NCBI GenBank assembly: GCA_948585895.1
Contig: CAPBNZ010000010.1
Span: 25,189 to 36,284 of the forward strand
Direction of reading: 5' to 3'
From: an uncultured Clostridia bacterium
Lineage (GTDB): Bacteria > Bacillota > Clostridia > TANB77 > CAG-508
DNA length: 11,096 bases
In this document: positions 5,804 through 11,096 of the stretch, one piece after another
Numbering within the stretch: position 1 is the stretch's first letter
Layout: each line of letters starts with the position of its first letter
Program-made: the position numbers and the translations under genes
Notes under the pieces: model-generated
The model's input: the letters and a program-made list of their open reading frames with translations, nothing else
What the model was told of the DNA's origin: nothing
The model's database searches: none

Positions 5804-7015
5804 ATGCGTAAGGTTTTATGTGTTGTTTTAGCTTTCTTAATTTGTAGTTTTGGTGTTGTTTCTTATGTACAAGCAGAAGAAATAACTGATTTACAAACAC
5901 AACAACAAGAATTACAAAGTCAAATTAATAATACCACAGATGAACTAGAAGGAGTGCAAGAAGAATTATCAGAAAATCTTGAACAAGTTCAAAAATTAGA
6001 TGAAAAGATACAAACTTCACAAACACAATTAGATGAGCTAAATACCAAAATGATACAATTGCAAACTTCTATTAATGAAGTAGAAGAAAAACTAGAAATA
6101 GCAGAAGAAAGATATAATAGACAAAAAGAAATATTAGAAGTAAGGCTAGTGACTATGTATGAAACAAGTGATACACAGTATTTGGATGTTATTTTAAGTT
6201 CTAGAAGTATTTCTGATTTCTTATCTAATTATTTTCTGATTACAGAGCTAGCAAGCTATGACACAGAATTATTGGAAGATATGAAAGAGCAAAAAGACAA
6301 AATTGAATTATCCAAAAAAAAATTAGAAGATACAAAAGAGCAATATGCAACTATCAAACAAAATCAAACAAAGACTGCTAAAATAATAGAAAATACTAAA
6401 ATAGTAAGAGAAAATTACATTGCAAAATTATCTGACAAAGAAAAAGAGTTACAATCTCAAATAGATGAGTATAATCAAAAATATGCAGAAGTAAATAAAG
6501 AAATATTGGCACAAGCTTTACAAGGAATAGATACCCAATATATAGGTGGAGAATTGGCATGGCCAGTTCCAGGATATACCAGAATTAGTTCAAAATATGG
6601 TATGAGATATCACCCTATATTACATATTAACAAATTACATACAGGAGTAGATATAAGTGCACCAATGGGAGCAAACTTTGTAGCAGCTAATGATGGGATT
6701 GTTACCAAGGCAGGAATGAATGCTGCTTATGGAAATATGGTAATAATAGACCATGGAGGGGGAATTTCAACTTTATATGCACATGGTTCAGAAATTTTAG
6801 TACAAGTAGGACAAATGGTAAAAAGAGGAGAATCGATTTTAAAAGTTGGTTCAACGGGCTATTCAACAGGACCGCATGCTCATTTTGAGGTTAGACTAAA
6901 TGGAGAGGTAACAGATCCGATGCCATATATTACAAACGGAATGTTACCAGAAACACAAAATCAGAATACAACCAATGCAACATCAAATGGAATAGAAGAA
7001 AATACAAAAAATTAA
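5804..7015 (+). CDS. Secreted coiled-coil M23 peptidoglycan hydrolase (EnvC/PcsB-like), intact
   Basis: This 403-residue protein is the likely partner that FtsEX controls. It has a signal peptide (MRKV, hydrophobic core about 4-20, cleavage after VQA24), then a long coiled coil (about 27-240) rich in Gln/Glu/Lys. A central conserved patch (about 112-160) resembles the FtsX-binding region of this class. A LytM/M23 domain follows from about 250 to 375. The zinc-site motifs are complete: HTGVD (H279, D283), YAH (H327) and PHAHFE (H358, H360), as in active glycyl- or DD-endopeptidases. An Asn/Thr-rich tail follows. The start has AAGGAG directly after the restored ftsX stop. Because the zinc residues are all present it should be an enzyme, not an EnvC-type non-catalytic activator. 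The exact bond cleaved cannot be read from sequence. Confidence 0.92.
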   Translation: MRKVLCVVLAFLICSFGVVSYVQAEEITDLQTQQQELQSQINNTTDELEGVQEELSENLEQVQKLDEKIQTSQTQLDELNTKMIQLQTSINEVEEKLEIAEERYNRQKEILEVRLVTMYETSDTQYLDVILSSRSISDFLSNYFLITELASYDTELLEDMKEQKDKIELSKKKLEDTKEQYATIKQNQTKTAKIIENTKIVRENYIAKLSDKEKELQSQIDEYNQKYAEVNKEILAQALQGIDTQYIGGELAWPVPGYTRISSKYGMRYHPILHINKLHTGVDISAPMGANFVAANDGIVTKAGMNAAYGNMVIIDHGGGISTLYAHGSEILVQVGQMVKRGESILKVGSTGYSTGPHAHFEVRLNGEVTDPMPYITNGMLPETQNQNTTNATSNGIEENTKN

Positions 7016-7034
7016 GTAAAAATAGGAGGAACTT

Positions 7035-7943
7035 ATGAAAAAGTTAGGGGTAAAAATAATAGGAATACTAATCGTTGGAATTGTTTTATTACAAAATCCA
7101 ATGGTTATTGCAGCTTCTTCAGGAGAAACAAAAAAATTAGAAAATGAACAAAGTGAAATTAATAAAGATAGGCAAGAAGCAGAAAAAGATTTAAAAGATG
7201 TACAAGCTCAAAAATCAGAAACAGTTAAACAAGTAGAAGAATTATCTACACAAATATCTGATTATCAATCTCAGATTGATACATTAGATAGCCAGATAAC
7301 AGAACTTAATACAAAAATACAAGAATCAGAAAAACAATTAGCAAAAGCACAGGAAGATTATACAAAACAAGAGGAATTATTAGAAGCTAGATTAGTAGCT
7401 ACTTATGAAGCAGGAGAAACATCCTATTTAGACTTTCTTTTATCTTCTGATAGTATTACAGATTTAATTTCAAATTATTATTTAATCACAGAAGTAGCAA
7501 CGAATGATACAGAATTGTTAGAAAAAATTCAAAAACAAAAGCAACAAATAGAAGAAGCAAAGAAAACATTAGAAACAAGTAAACAAGAATTAGCCACTTC
7601 AAAAGCTAGCAAGCAAAGTGTTACAACGCAGCTAGAAACAGCTAAAAAAGAAAAGAATCAACAAGTTGCTAAATTATCTCAAGATGAAAAAGAAATACAA
7701 GAACATATTGATGAATTGAGAAATGCAAGTGCTCAAATAGAAAAAGAAATAAAAGCAGCACAAGCAAGATATGCAGCACAAATTGCAGAATTAAATAATA
7801 AAAACAATAATAAAAATAATGGTAATAACAATAATAACAATAGTAGTAATAAAGGAGATGCCAATACATCAACAGGAGGAAGTTCTAATAGTGGCGGAAA
7901 CTATAATGGAGGAGGAAAGCGGTATCCTTCAAAGACCAGTTAA
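7035..7943 (+). CDS. Second coiled-coil M23 protein, N-terminal part (frameshifted, part 1 of 2)
   Basis: This frame encodes a signal peptide (about 1-27, hydrophobic core from residue 8), a coiled coil (about 30-253) and a low-complexity Asn/Gly/Ser linker (254-294). It then goes out of frame and stops after eight unrelated residues (KRYPSKTS). The coiled coil is a paralogue of the preceding gene: between residues 116-163 here and 112-159 there, 31 of 48 positions match. The catalytic M23 domain continues in another frame from 7918. Removing one A from AAA 7916-7918 joins GGG to SGILQRPV and gives one 424-residue protein ending at 8310. Without that join, the product is a secreted coiled coil with no enzyme domain. 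The start has AGGAGG 7 nt upstream. Confidence 0.88.
   Translation: MKKLGVKIIGILIVGIVLLQNPMVIAASSGETKKLENEQSEINKDRQEAEKDLKDVQAQKSETVKQVEELSTQISDYQSQIDTLDSQITELNTKIQESEKQLAKAQEDYTKQEELLEARLVATYEAGETSYLDFLLSSDSITDLISNYYLITEVATNDTELLEKIQKQKQQIEEAKKTLETSKQELATSKASKQSVTTQLETAKKEKNQQVAKLSQDEKEIQEHIDELRNASAQIEKEIKAAQARYAAQIAELNNKNNNKNNGNNNNNNSSNKGDANTSTGGSSNSGGNYNGGGKRYPSKTS
7794..7853 (+). repeat. Asn-codon low-complexity tract (linker)
   Basis: The DNA is an irregular AAT/AAC triplet tract with a few AAA, AGT and GGT codons, encoding an Asn-rich linker between coiled coil and M23 domain. It is the kind of sequence that slips in replication. The frameshift, however, lies about 65 nt further on, not inside it. 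Confidence 0.7.
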
Positions 7944-8310
7944 TTCAGGAACAATTACAGCTACCATGTATTATTCAAATGGAAGCTATCATGGAGCCTT
8001 AGACTATGGTGTGCCAGTGGGAACACCAATCTATGCTGCAGCAGATGGGGTAGTGATTACAACTGCTAATTTAACGACTAGTTATGGTACACATGTAGTT
8101 ATTCAACATGCAGGAGGATTACAAAGTTGGTATGCTCATGGTACAAGTGGATCTATTTGTGTATCACCAGGGCAAACTGTTTCAAAAGGGCAACAAATTA
8201 TGAAATCAGGTAATACAGGAAATTCAAAAGGACCTCACTTGCATTTCGAGGTAAGAGTTGCACCATATAATTACAGTAATTGTAGAGTTGATCCGCGTAA
8301 TTATTTTTAA
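7906..8310 (+). CDS. Second coiled-coil M23 protein, C-terminal catalytic domain (part 2 of 2)
   Basis: Homology starts at 7918 (SGILQRPVNSG), in the +1 frame relative to the coiled-coil part. The M23/LytM motifs are complete: YHGALDYG (HxxxD), WYAHG, and GPHLHFEV (HxH). The domain ends with DPRNYF and TAA at 8310, a natural M23 terminus. ATG 7906 is the nearest possible start, but no convincing ribosome binding site or signal peptide belongs to it. As an independent product it would be a cytoplasmic fragment without an obvious role. It most likely belongs to the gene beginning at 7035, separated by a single extra base. Retention of every zinc ligand and an undisturbed frame argues that the frameshift is either recent or a sequence error. 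Confidence 0.85.
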   Translation: MEEESGILQRPVNSGTITATMYYSNGSYHGALDYGVPVGTPIYAAADGVVITTANLTTSYGTHVVIQHAGGLQSWYAHGTSGSICVSPGQTVSKGQQIMKSGNTGNSKGPHLHFEVRVAPYNYSNCRVDPRNYF

Positions 8311-8342
8311 TTAGGTAACATACAATTTGATTAGGGTGTCGC

Positions 8343-8435
8343 ATTTGGGACGTTTCTATTTGCGGCATTTTTGTGTAATAGGAAGAAGAGATTGCCGTAA
8401 TTACACGAAAATGTCTAAAAAGAAACGTCCTCAAT
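8343..8435. repeat. Nested palindrome, candidate REP/MITE-like element
   Basis: The outer arms pair 8343-8357 with 8421-8435 (14 of 15 positions, including one G-T; core GGGACGTTTCT with AGAAACGTCC). Unpaired stretches (8358-8365 and 8414-8420) follow, then an inner 14-bp stem (8366-8379 with 8400-8413, one G-T) capped by a 20-nt loop. There is no T-run on either side, so it is not a terminator. It fills most of the 168-nt gap between the second M23 gene and the S41 protease. From memory, GGGACGTTTCT arms are common in REP-type repeats of Clostridia. The operon reads through it, so the RNA would fold into a large hairpin. Confidence 0.65.
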
Positions 8436-8478
8436 CGGATATCTCAATTCTATACAGTTGAAATAACGGAGGTTAAGA

Positions 8479-9339
8479 ATGGAAGAAAAGAAAAAATTTA
8501 AAGTGTATAAAATTATCATGCTAATTGTTTTAGTGGCATTTATCACATTTCTATGTACTTCTATAGGAATGTATCAATATTTTACTATGAATAAAATGGA
8601 TAATTTGGCTATGTTTGCTACTACTTCATCTGATTTGAATATAGAAACAACACTTAAAAAATATAAAACGATTATTGATAAATACTATTTAGGAGAAATT
8701 GATGAAGAAAAATTAAAAGAAGGAGCAATTAAAGGATATATAGAAGGACTAAATGATCCTTATACAGAATACATAGCTAAAGAAGACATGAAAGATTATT
8801 TAGAAGATACTATGGGGAATTTTGTTGGTATTGGTATTTATATGGTAAAAAATACAGAAGTGAATAAAATACAAGTGTTAGCCCCAATTAAAAACAGTCC
8901 AGCAGAAAAAGCTGGAATTCTACCAGGAGATTTAATCATATCTGTGAATGATGTCCAATATACAGCAGAAGATATGTCGATAGCTTCGAATAAAATAAAA
9001 GGAGAAGAGGGAAGTAAGGTAAAGGTTCAGATTCTAAGGGGAACCGAAATGAAAACCTTTGAAATCAAAAGAGAAAATATAAAAGTAAATCCAGTAGAAG
9101 GAAAAGTATTAAATAATGACATAGGTTATATTGAATTTTCTTCTTTTGATGAAAACACAGCACAAGACTTTAAAGTGAAATATGAAGAATTGCGAAAGCA
9201 AGGAATAAATTCTTTAATTATAGACTTAAGAAATAACGGTGGTGGAATTGTAAGCGAAGCTTTAACAATTGCTGATTATATAGCAGATAAAGGTTCTATT
9301 TTACTATATGAGGTAGATAAAATAATAAAGAAGAAGTAA
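8479..9339 (+). CDS. S41 C-terminal processing protease (CtpA), N-terminal part (frameshifted, part 1 of 2)
   Basis: CtpA-type proteases sit outside the cytoplasmic membrane and trim or degrade envelope proteins; several process or are controlled with wall hydrolases. This frame has a membrane anchor (about 11-32), a helical N-terminal region with the family-typical LNDPYTEYI (91-99), a PDZ domain (about 110-195, with PAEKAGILPGDLIISVN) and the first part of the S41 fold (IDLRNNGGG, 248-256). It loses frame after EVDK281 and stops after five more residues. The frame resumes as NNKEEV from 9321 if one A is added to the A4 run 9319-9322. The restored protein is 404 residues, normal for CtpA. 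This half lacks the catalytic Ser/Lys/Gln. The start has GGAGG (8468-8472) 6 nt upstream. Confidence 0.9.
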   Translation: MEEKKKFKVYKIIMLIVLVAFITFLCTSIGMYQYFTMNKMDNLAMFATTSSDLNIETTLKKYKTIIDKYYLGEIDEEKLKEGAIKGYIEGLNDPYTEYIAKEDMKDYLEDTMGNFVGIGIYMVKNTEVNKIQVLAPIKNSPAEKAGILPGDLIISVNDVQYTAEDMSIASNKIKGEEGSKVKVQILRGTEMKTFEIKRENIKVNPVEGKVLNNDIGYIEFSSFDENTAQDFKVKYEELRKQGINSLIIDLRNNGGGIVSEALTIADYIADKGSILLYEVDKIIKKK

Positions 9340-9692
9340 AAAAATCAGAAAATGCACCAATCATTCATATGCCAATTATCCTTTTAACAAACGAAAATAC
9401 AGCTAGTTCATCAGAAATATTAGCAGGAGCGTTAAAAGATTTGGGAAAAGCCAAGATTTGTGGAACAAAAACGTATGGAAAAGGTGTTATTCAACAAGTA
9501 TTAACATTGCCAGATGGAAGTGGATTAAAAATAACATCAGAAAAATACTTAACACCAAATAAAACAGAAATCAATAAAGTTGGAATAGAGCCAGATGAGA
9601 AAGTAGACTTACCAGACACGGTAAAAAATGTATTATTAGTAGAAGAAAAAGATGATACACAATTAAAAAAAGCAATTGAAATGCTAAAATAA
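9321..9692 (+). CDS. S41 C-terminal processing protease (CtpA), C-terminal catalytic part (part 2 of 2)
   Basis: This segment continues the CtpA fold in another frame. The catalytic Ser lies in NENTASSSEI (the first Ser, codon 9405-9407). By the family spacing of 25 and 4 residues, the Lys is in YGKGV and the Gln in VIQQ, and all three are present. The end (IGIEPDE-like motif, then DTVKN and a Lys-rich tail) is typical. An internal ATG at 9369 has no ribosome binding site, so independent translation is unlikely. No signal peptide belongs to it. It should be joined to the preceding part through one missing base. If the frameshift is genuine, the protease is inactive because PDZ and Ser-Lys dyad are on separate products. 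Confidence 0.88.
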   Translation, partial: NNKEEVKKSENAPIIHMPIILLTNENTASSSEILAGALKDLGKAKICGTKTYGKGVIQQVLTLPDGSGLKITSEKYLTPNKTEINKVGIEPDEKVDLPDTVKNVLLVEEKDDTQLKKAIEMLK

Positions 9693-9738
9693 GGATTTTG
9701 AGACCATCTCTAAAACCTTGTTTAGGAAAGGATAAAAT

Positions 9739-10329
9739 ATGAATTTGCCAAATAAACTAACAATTTTTAGAATGATATTAGTACCAATTATGGTAATAAT
9801 TCCTTTTTTAGGAATAAAAGGAGAATGCTTAGGCATACCAATTGAATATTGGATGATTGATATAATATTTATTATAGCGTCTTTAACAGATAAGTTAGAT
9901 GGCTATTTAGCGAGAAAAAACAATCAAGTAACAACTTTTGGGAAATTTTTAGATCCATTAGCAGATAAAATTTTAGTAATAGCAGCGATGATAATGCTAG
10001 TTGAAACGGCAAGATTACCAGCTTGGATACCAATTATAGTATTAACAAGAGAATTTTTAGTTTCTGGTTATCGATTACTTGCTGTAGAAAAAGGGGGAAA
10101 GGTAATTGCTGCTTCAAAATGGGGAAAATTAAAAACAGTAACACAAATGCTTGCCATAATTTTAGCTTTTATAGATGTACATAGTTTTGGGGAATGTTTT
10201 ACAGGAACATTACAAGGAGGATTGTTAGTGTTAAACCTTATTGTAACAAGTATGATGATACTACAAACCATAGCTACCATTTTTTCAGGAATTGATTATA
10301 TGAGAGGGGCAAAAGAATTAATGAAATGA
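9739..10329 (+). CDS. pgsA: CDP-diacylglycerol--glycerol-3-phosphate 3-phosphatidyltransferase (PgsA)
   Basis: PgsA is an integral membrane enzyme that makes phosphatidylglycerolphosphate from CDP-diacylglycerol and glycerol-3-phosphate, the first committed step to phosphatidylglycerol and cardiolipin. The CDP-alcohol phosphotransferase signature is complete: D51-x2-D54-G55-x2-A58-R59-x8-G68-x3-D72-x3-D76, the four Asp binding metal and substrate. NLPNKLTIFR at the N-terminus is typical of PgsA. About six hydrophobic segments are visible. The 196-residue length is normal. The start follows AAAGGATAAAAT. It lies 46 nt after the protease gene with no terminator between, so it probably belongs to the same operon, and it is followed by a terminator at 10431. 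A phosphatidylserine or cardiolipin synthase of the same superfamily is possible but less likely. Confidence 0.94.
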   Translation: MNLPNKLTIFRMILVPIMVIIPFLGIKGECLGIPIEYWMIDIIFIIASLTDKLDGYLARKNNQVTTFGKFLDPLADKILVIAAMIMLVETARLPAWIPIIVLTREFLVSGYRLLAVEKGGKVIAASKWGKLKTVTQMLAIILAFIDVHSFGECFTGTLQGGLLVLNLIVTSMMILQTIATIFSGIDYMRGAKELMK

Positions 10330-10430
10330 TTTGGTTTTTAGTATGAAATGCATTCTATTGGCACGAATAAATTTTTTACTTAAAGAAATTAAGGAAAAAT
10401 GGAAGATAGAAACGACAAACATTTAGAGGT

Positions 10431-10464
10431 AAAGATGAAATTTACTTGACAAATTTCATTTTTT
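10431..10464 (+). terminator. Intrinsic terminator after pgsA, overlapping the greA promoter
   Basis: The stem pairs 10431-10443 with 10451-10463 (13 bp, one G-T; core ATGAAATTT with AAATTTCAT), the loop is ACTTGAC (10444-10450) and the right arm runs into a T-run (10459-10464). The loop and first stem base carry TTGACA, the -35 box of the next promoter. The A+T-rich stem is of moderate strength. Confidence 0.65.
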
Positions 10465-10474
10465 GCCGTAAGAT
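10446..10474 (+). promoter_or_regulatory. Promoter of greA
   Basis: A perfect TTGACA (10446-10451) lies 17 nt before TAAGAT (10469-10474). GATAAT three bases further is another possible -10, at 20-nt spacing. Transcription would start near 10481-10485, leaving a leader of about 55-60 nt. The 13 bases from 10469 are identical to those at 178-190 upstream of the 6S RNA. Confidence 0.65.
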
Positions 10475-10540
10475 AATAAAAGATTTTTTAAGTGTATAGA
10501 AAAGAATAACCATAAAATAGATTAGGAAGGAGAATATACC

Positions 10541-11017
10541 ATGGAGGAAAAAGAAGTATTATTAACACAAGAAGGATATGACAACTTAGAAAAAGAATTG
10601 AATTATTTACGAACAGAAAAAAGAGCAGAAATAGCAGACAGAATTAAAGTAGCATTAGGATTTGGAGATTTATCAGAAAATTCAGAATATGATGAGGCAA
10701 AAACAGCTCAGGCAGAAAACGAAGTAAAAATAGCAGAATTAGAAAACAAAATAAGACATGCTAAAATAATTGATGAAAAAGATATCGACACAGAAACAGT
10801 TCAAGTTGGAAATATTGTAAAAGTATTAGATATGGAATTGGATGAAAAAATAGAATATACAATAGTAGGCTCAACAGAAGTTAATTTATTAGAAAATAAA
10901 ATATCAAATGAATCACCATTAGGTTCAGCGTTGCTAGGAGCTAAGAAAAATCATATAGTGGAAGTAAATGCACCAGCAGGTATTATGAAGTATAAAATTT
11001 TATCAATAAAGAAATAA
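10541..11017 (+). CDS. greA: Transcription elongation factor GreA
   Basis: GreA enters the secondary channel of RNA polymerase and makes backtracked complexes cut the extruded 3' RNA end, so that elongation resumes. The 158-residue length is typical. The N-terminal antiparallel coiled coil (about 5-77) carries the acidic tip GDLSENSEYDEAK, with D43 and E46 matching the catalytic pair of E. coli GreA. The C-terminal FKBP-like domain (about 83-158) shows VGNIVKVLD and ISNESPLGSALLG, both standard for GreA. The start follows AAGGAGAATATACC with good spacing. The gene has its own promoter and is intact. The sequence after it (11018-11096) is A/T-rich and shows no gene or clear terminator before the window ends. 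Confidence 0.96.
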   Translation: MEEKEVLLTQEGYDNLEKELNYLRTEKRAEIADRIKVALGFGDLSENSEYDEAKTAQAENEVKIAELENKIRHAKIIDEKDIDTETVQVGNIVKVLDMELDEKIEYTIVGSTEVNLLENKISNESPLGSALLGAKKNHIVEVNAPAGIMKYKILSIKK

Positions 11018-11096
11018 AACATAATAAAGATTTCATAATATGCCATTTTATTGCAAATTAATATTGAATTTAGAAAATAAGTAATACACAAACTAG

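Noticed and set aside
7794..7853. CRISPR-like or tandem repeat array
   Set aside because: The AAT/AAC tract is protein-coding low complexity in frame with the linker; no spacer-repeat pattern exists here or elsewhere in the window.
8343..8435. Intrinsic terminator after the second M23 gene
   Set aside because: The hairpin is long but no T-run follows on either strand, and the downstream genes continue in the same direction.
10343..10426. Small ORF (27 codons) between pgsA and greA
   Set aside because: No ribosome binding site and no recognisable sequence; the interval 10330-10430 otherwise shows nothing distinct.

Overview
The window is low-GC DNA with strong AAGGAGG-type ribosome binding sites and an A/T-rich codon set. 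Its gene content fits a Clostridia-type member of the Bacillota: PepV-like M20 dipeptidase, split transketolase, FtsEX with M23 hydrolases, CtpA, PgsA and GreA. I cannot name the genus from sequence alone.

Layout. (1) Positions 150-400 hold a probable 6S RNA on the + strand, with its own promoter and a U-run at its 3' end. (2) Convergent to it, on the - strand, is an intact-length PepV-like dipeptidase (456-1865). It carries Lys-Lys where the family has its catalytic Glu-Glu, so it may be a pseudoenzyme. (3) A divergent promoter region leads into a two-gene transketolase (N-terminal TPP half, then C-terminal half). A 151-nt gap with a possible 37-codon ORF separates the halves. (4) The 317-nt gap at 3900-4216 contains a very strong terminator hairpin, an extended -10 promoter that could drive a ~150-nt small transcript ending at that terminator, and a separate promoter for the next operon. 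(5) The envelope operon runs from 4217 to 10329: ftsE, ftsX, two tandem secreted coiled-coil M23 proteins, a CtpA-type S41 protease and pgsA. A terminator follows. (6) greA (10541-11017) has its own promoter, whose -35 box lies inside the terminator of the preceding operon.

How the genes work together. FtsE/FtsX form the membrane machine that switches on coiled-coil peptidoglycan hydrolases. The two M23 proteins directly downstream are the obvious partners. CtpA is a periplasmic/extracytoplasmic protease that in other bacteria processes or turns over envelope proteins. PgsA makes phosphatidylglycerolphosphate. Together this is a wall-and-membrane growth cluster. 6S RNA and GreA at the two ends both act on RNA polymerase, and their promoters share an unusual identical 13-nt -10 region.

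Main anomalies. Three single-nucleotide frameshifts occur in neighbouring genes of the envelope operon: ftsX near its 3' end, the second M23 gene between coiled coil and catalytic domain, and the S41 protease before its catalytic Ser. Each is repaired exactly by removing or adding one base. This is either residual assembly error or real decay of the operon; raw reads would settle it. The dipeptidase substitutions are not indels and cannot be explained the same way. A 93-nt nested palindrome (8343-8435) and a hairpin upstream of ftsE resemble REP/MITE-type elements. Nothing here amounts to a clearly new multi-gene system.
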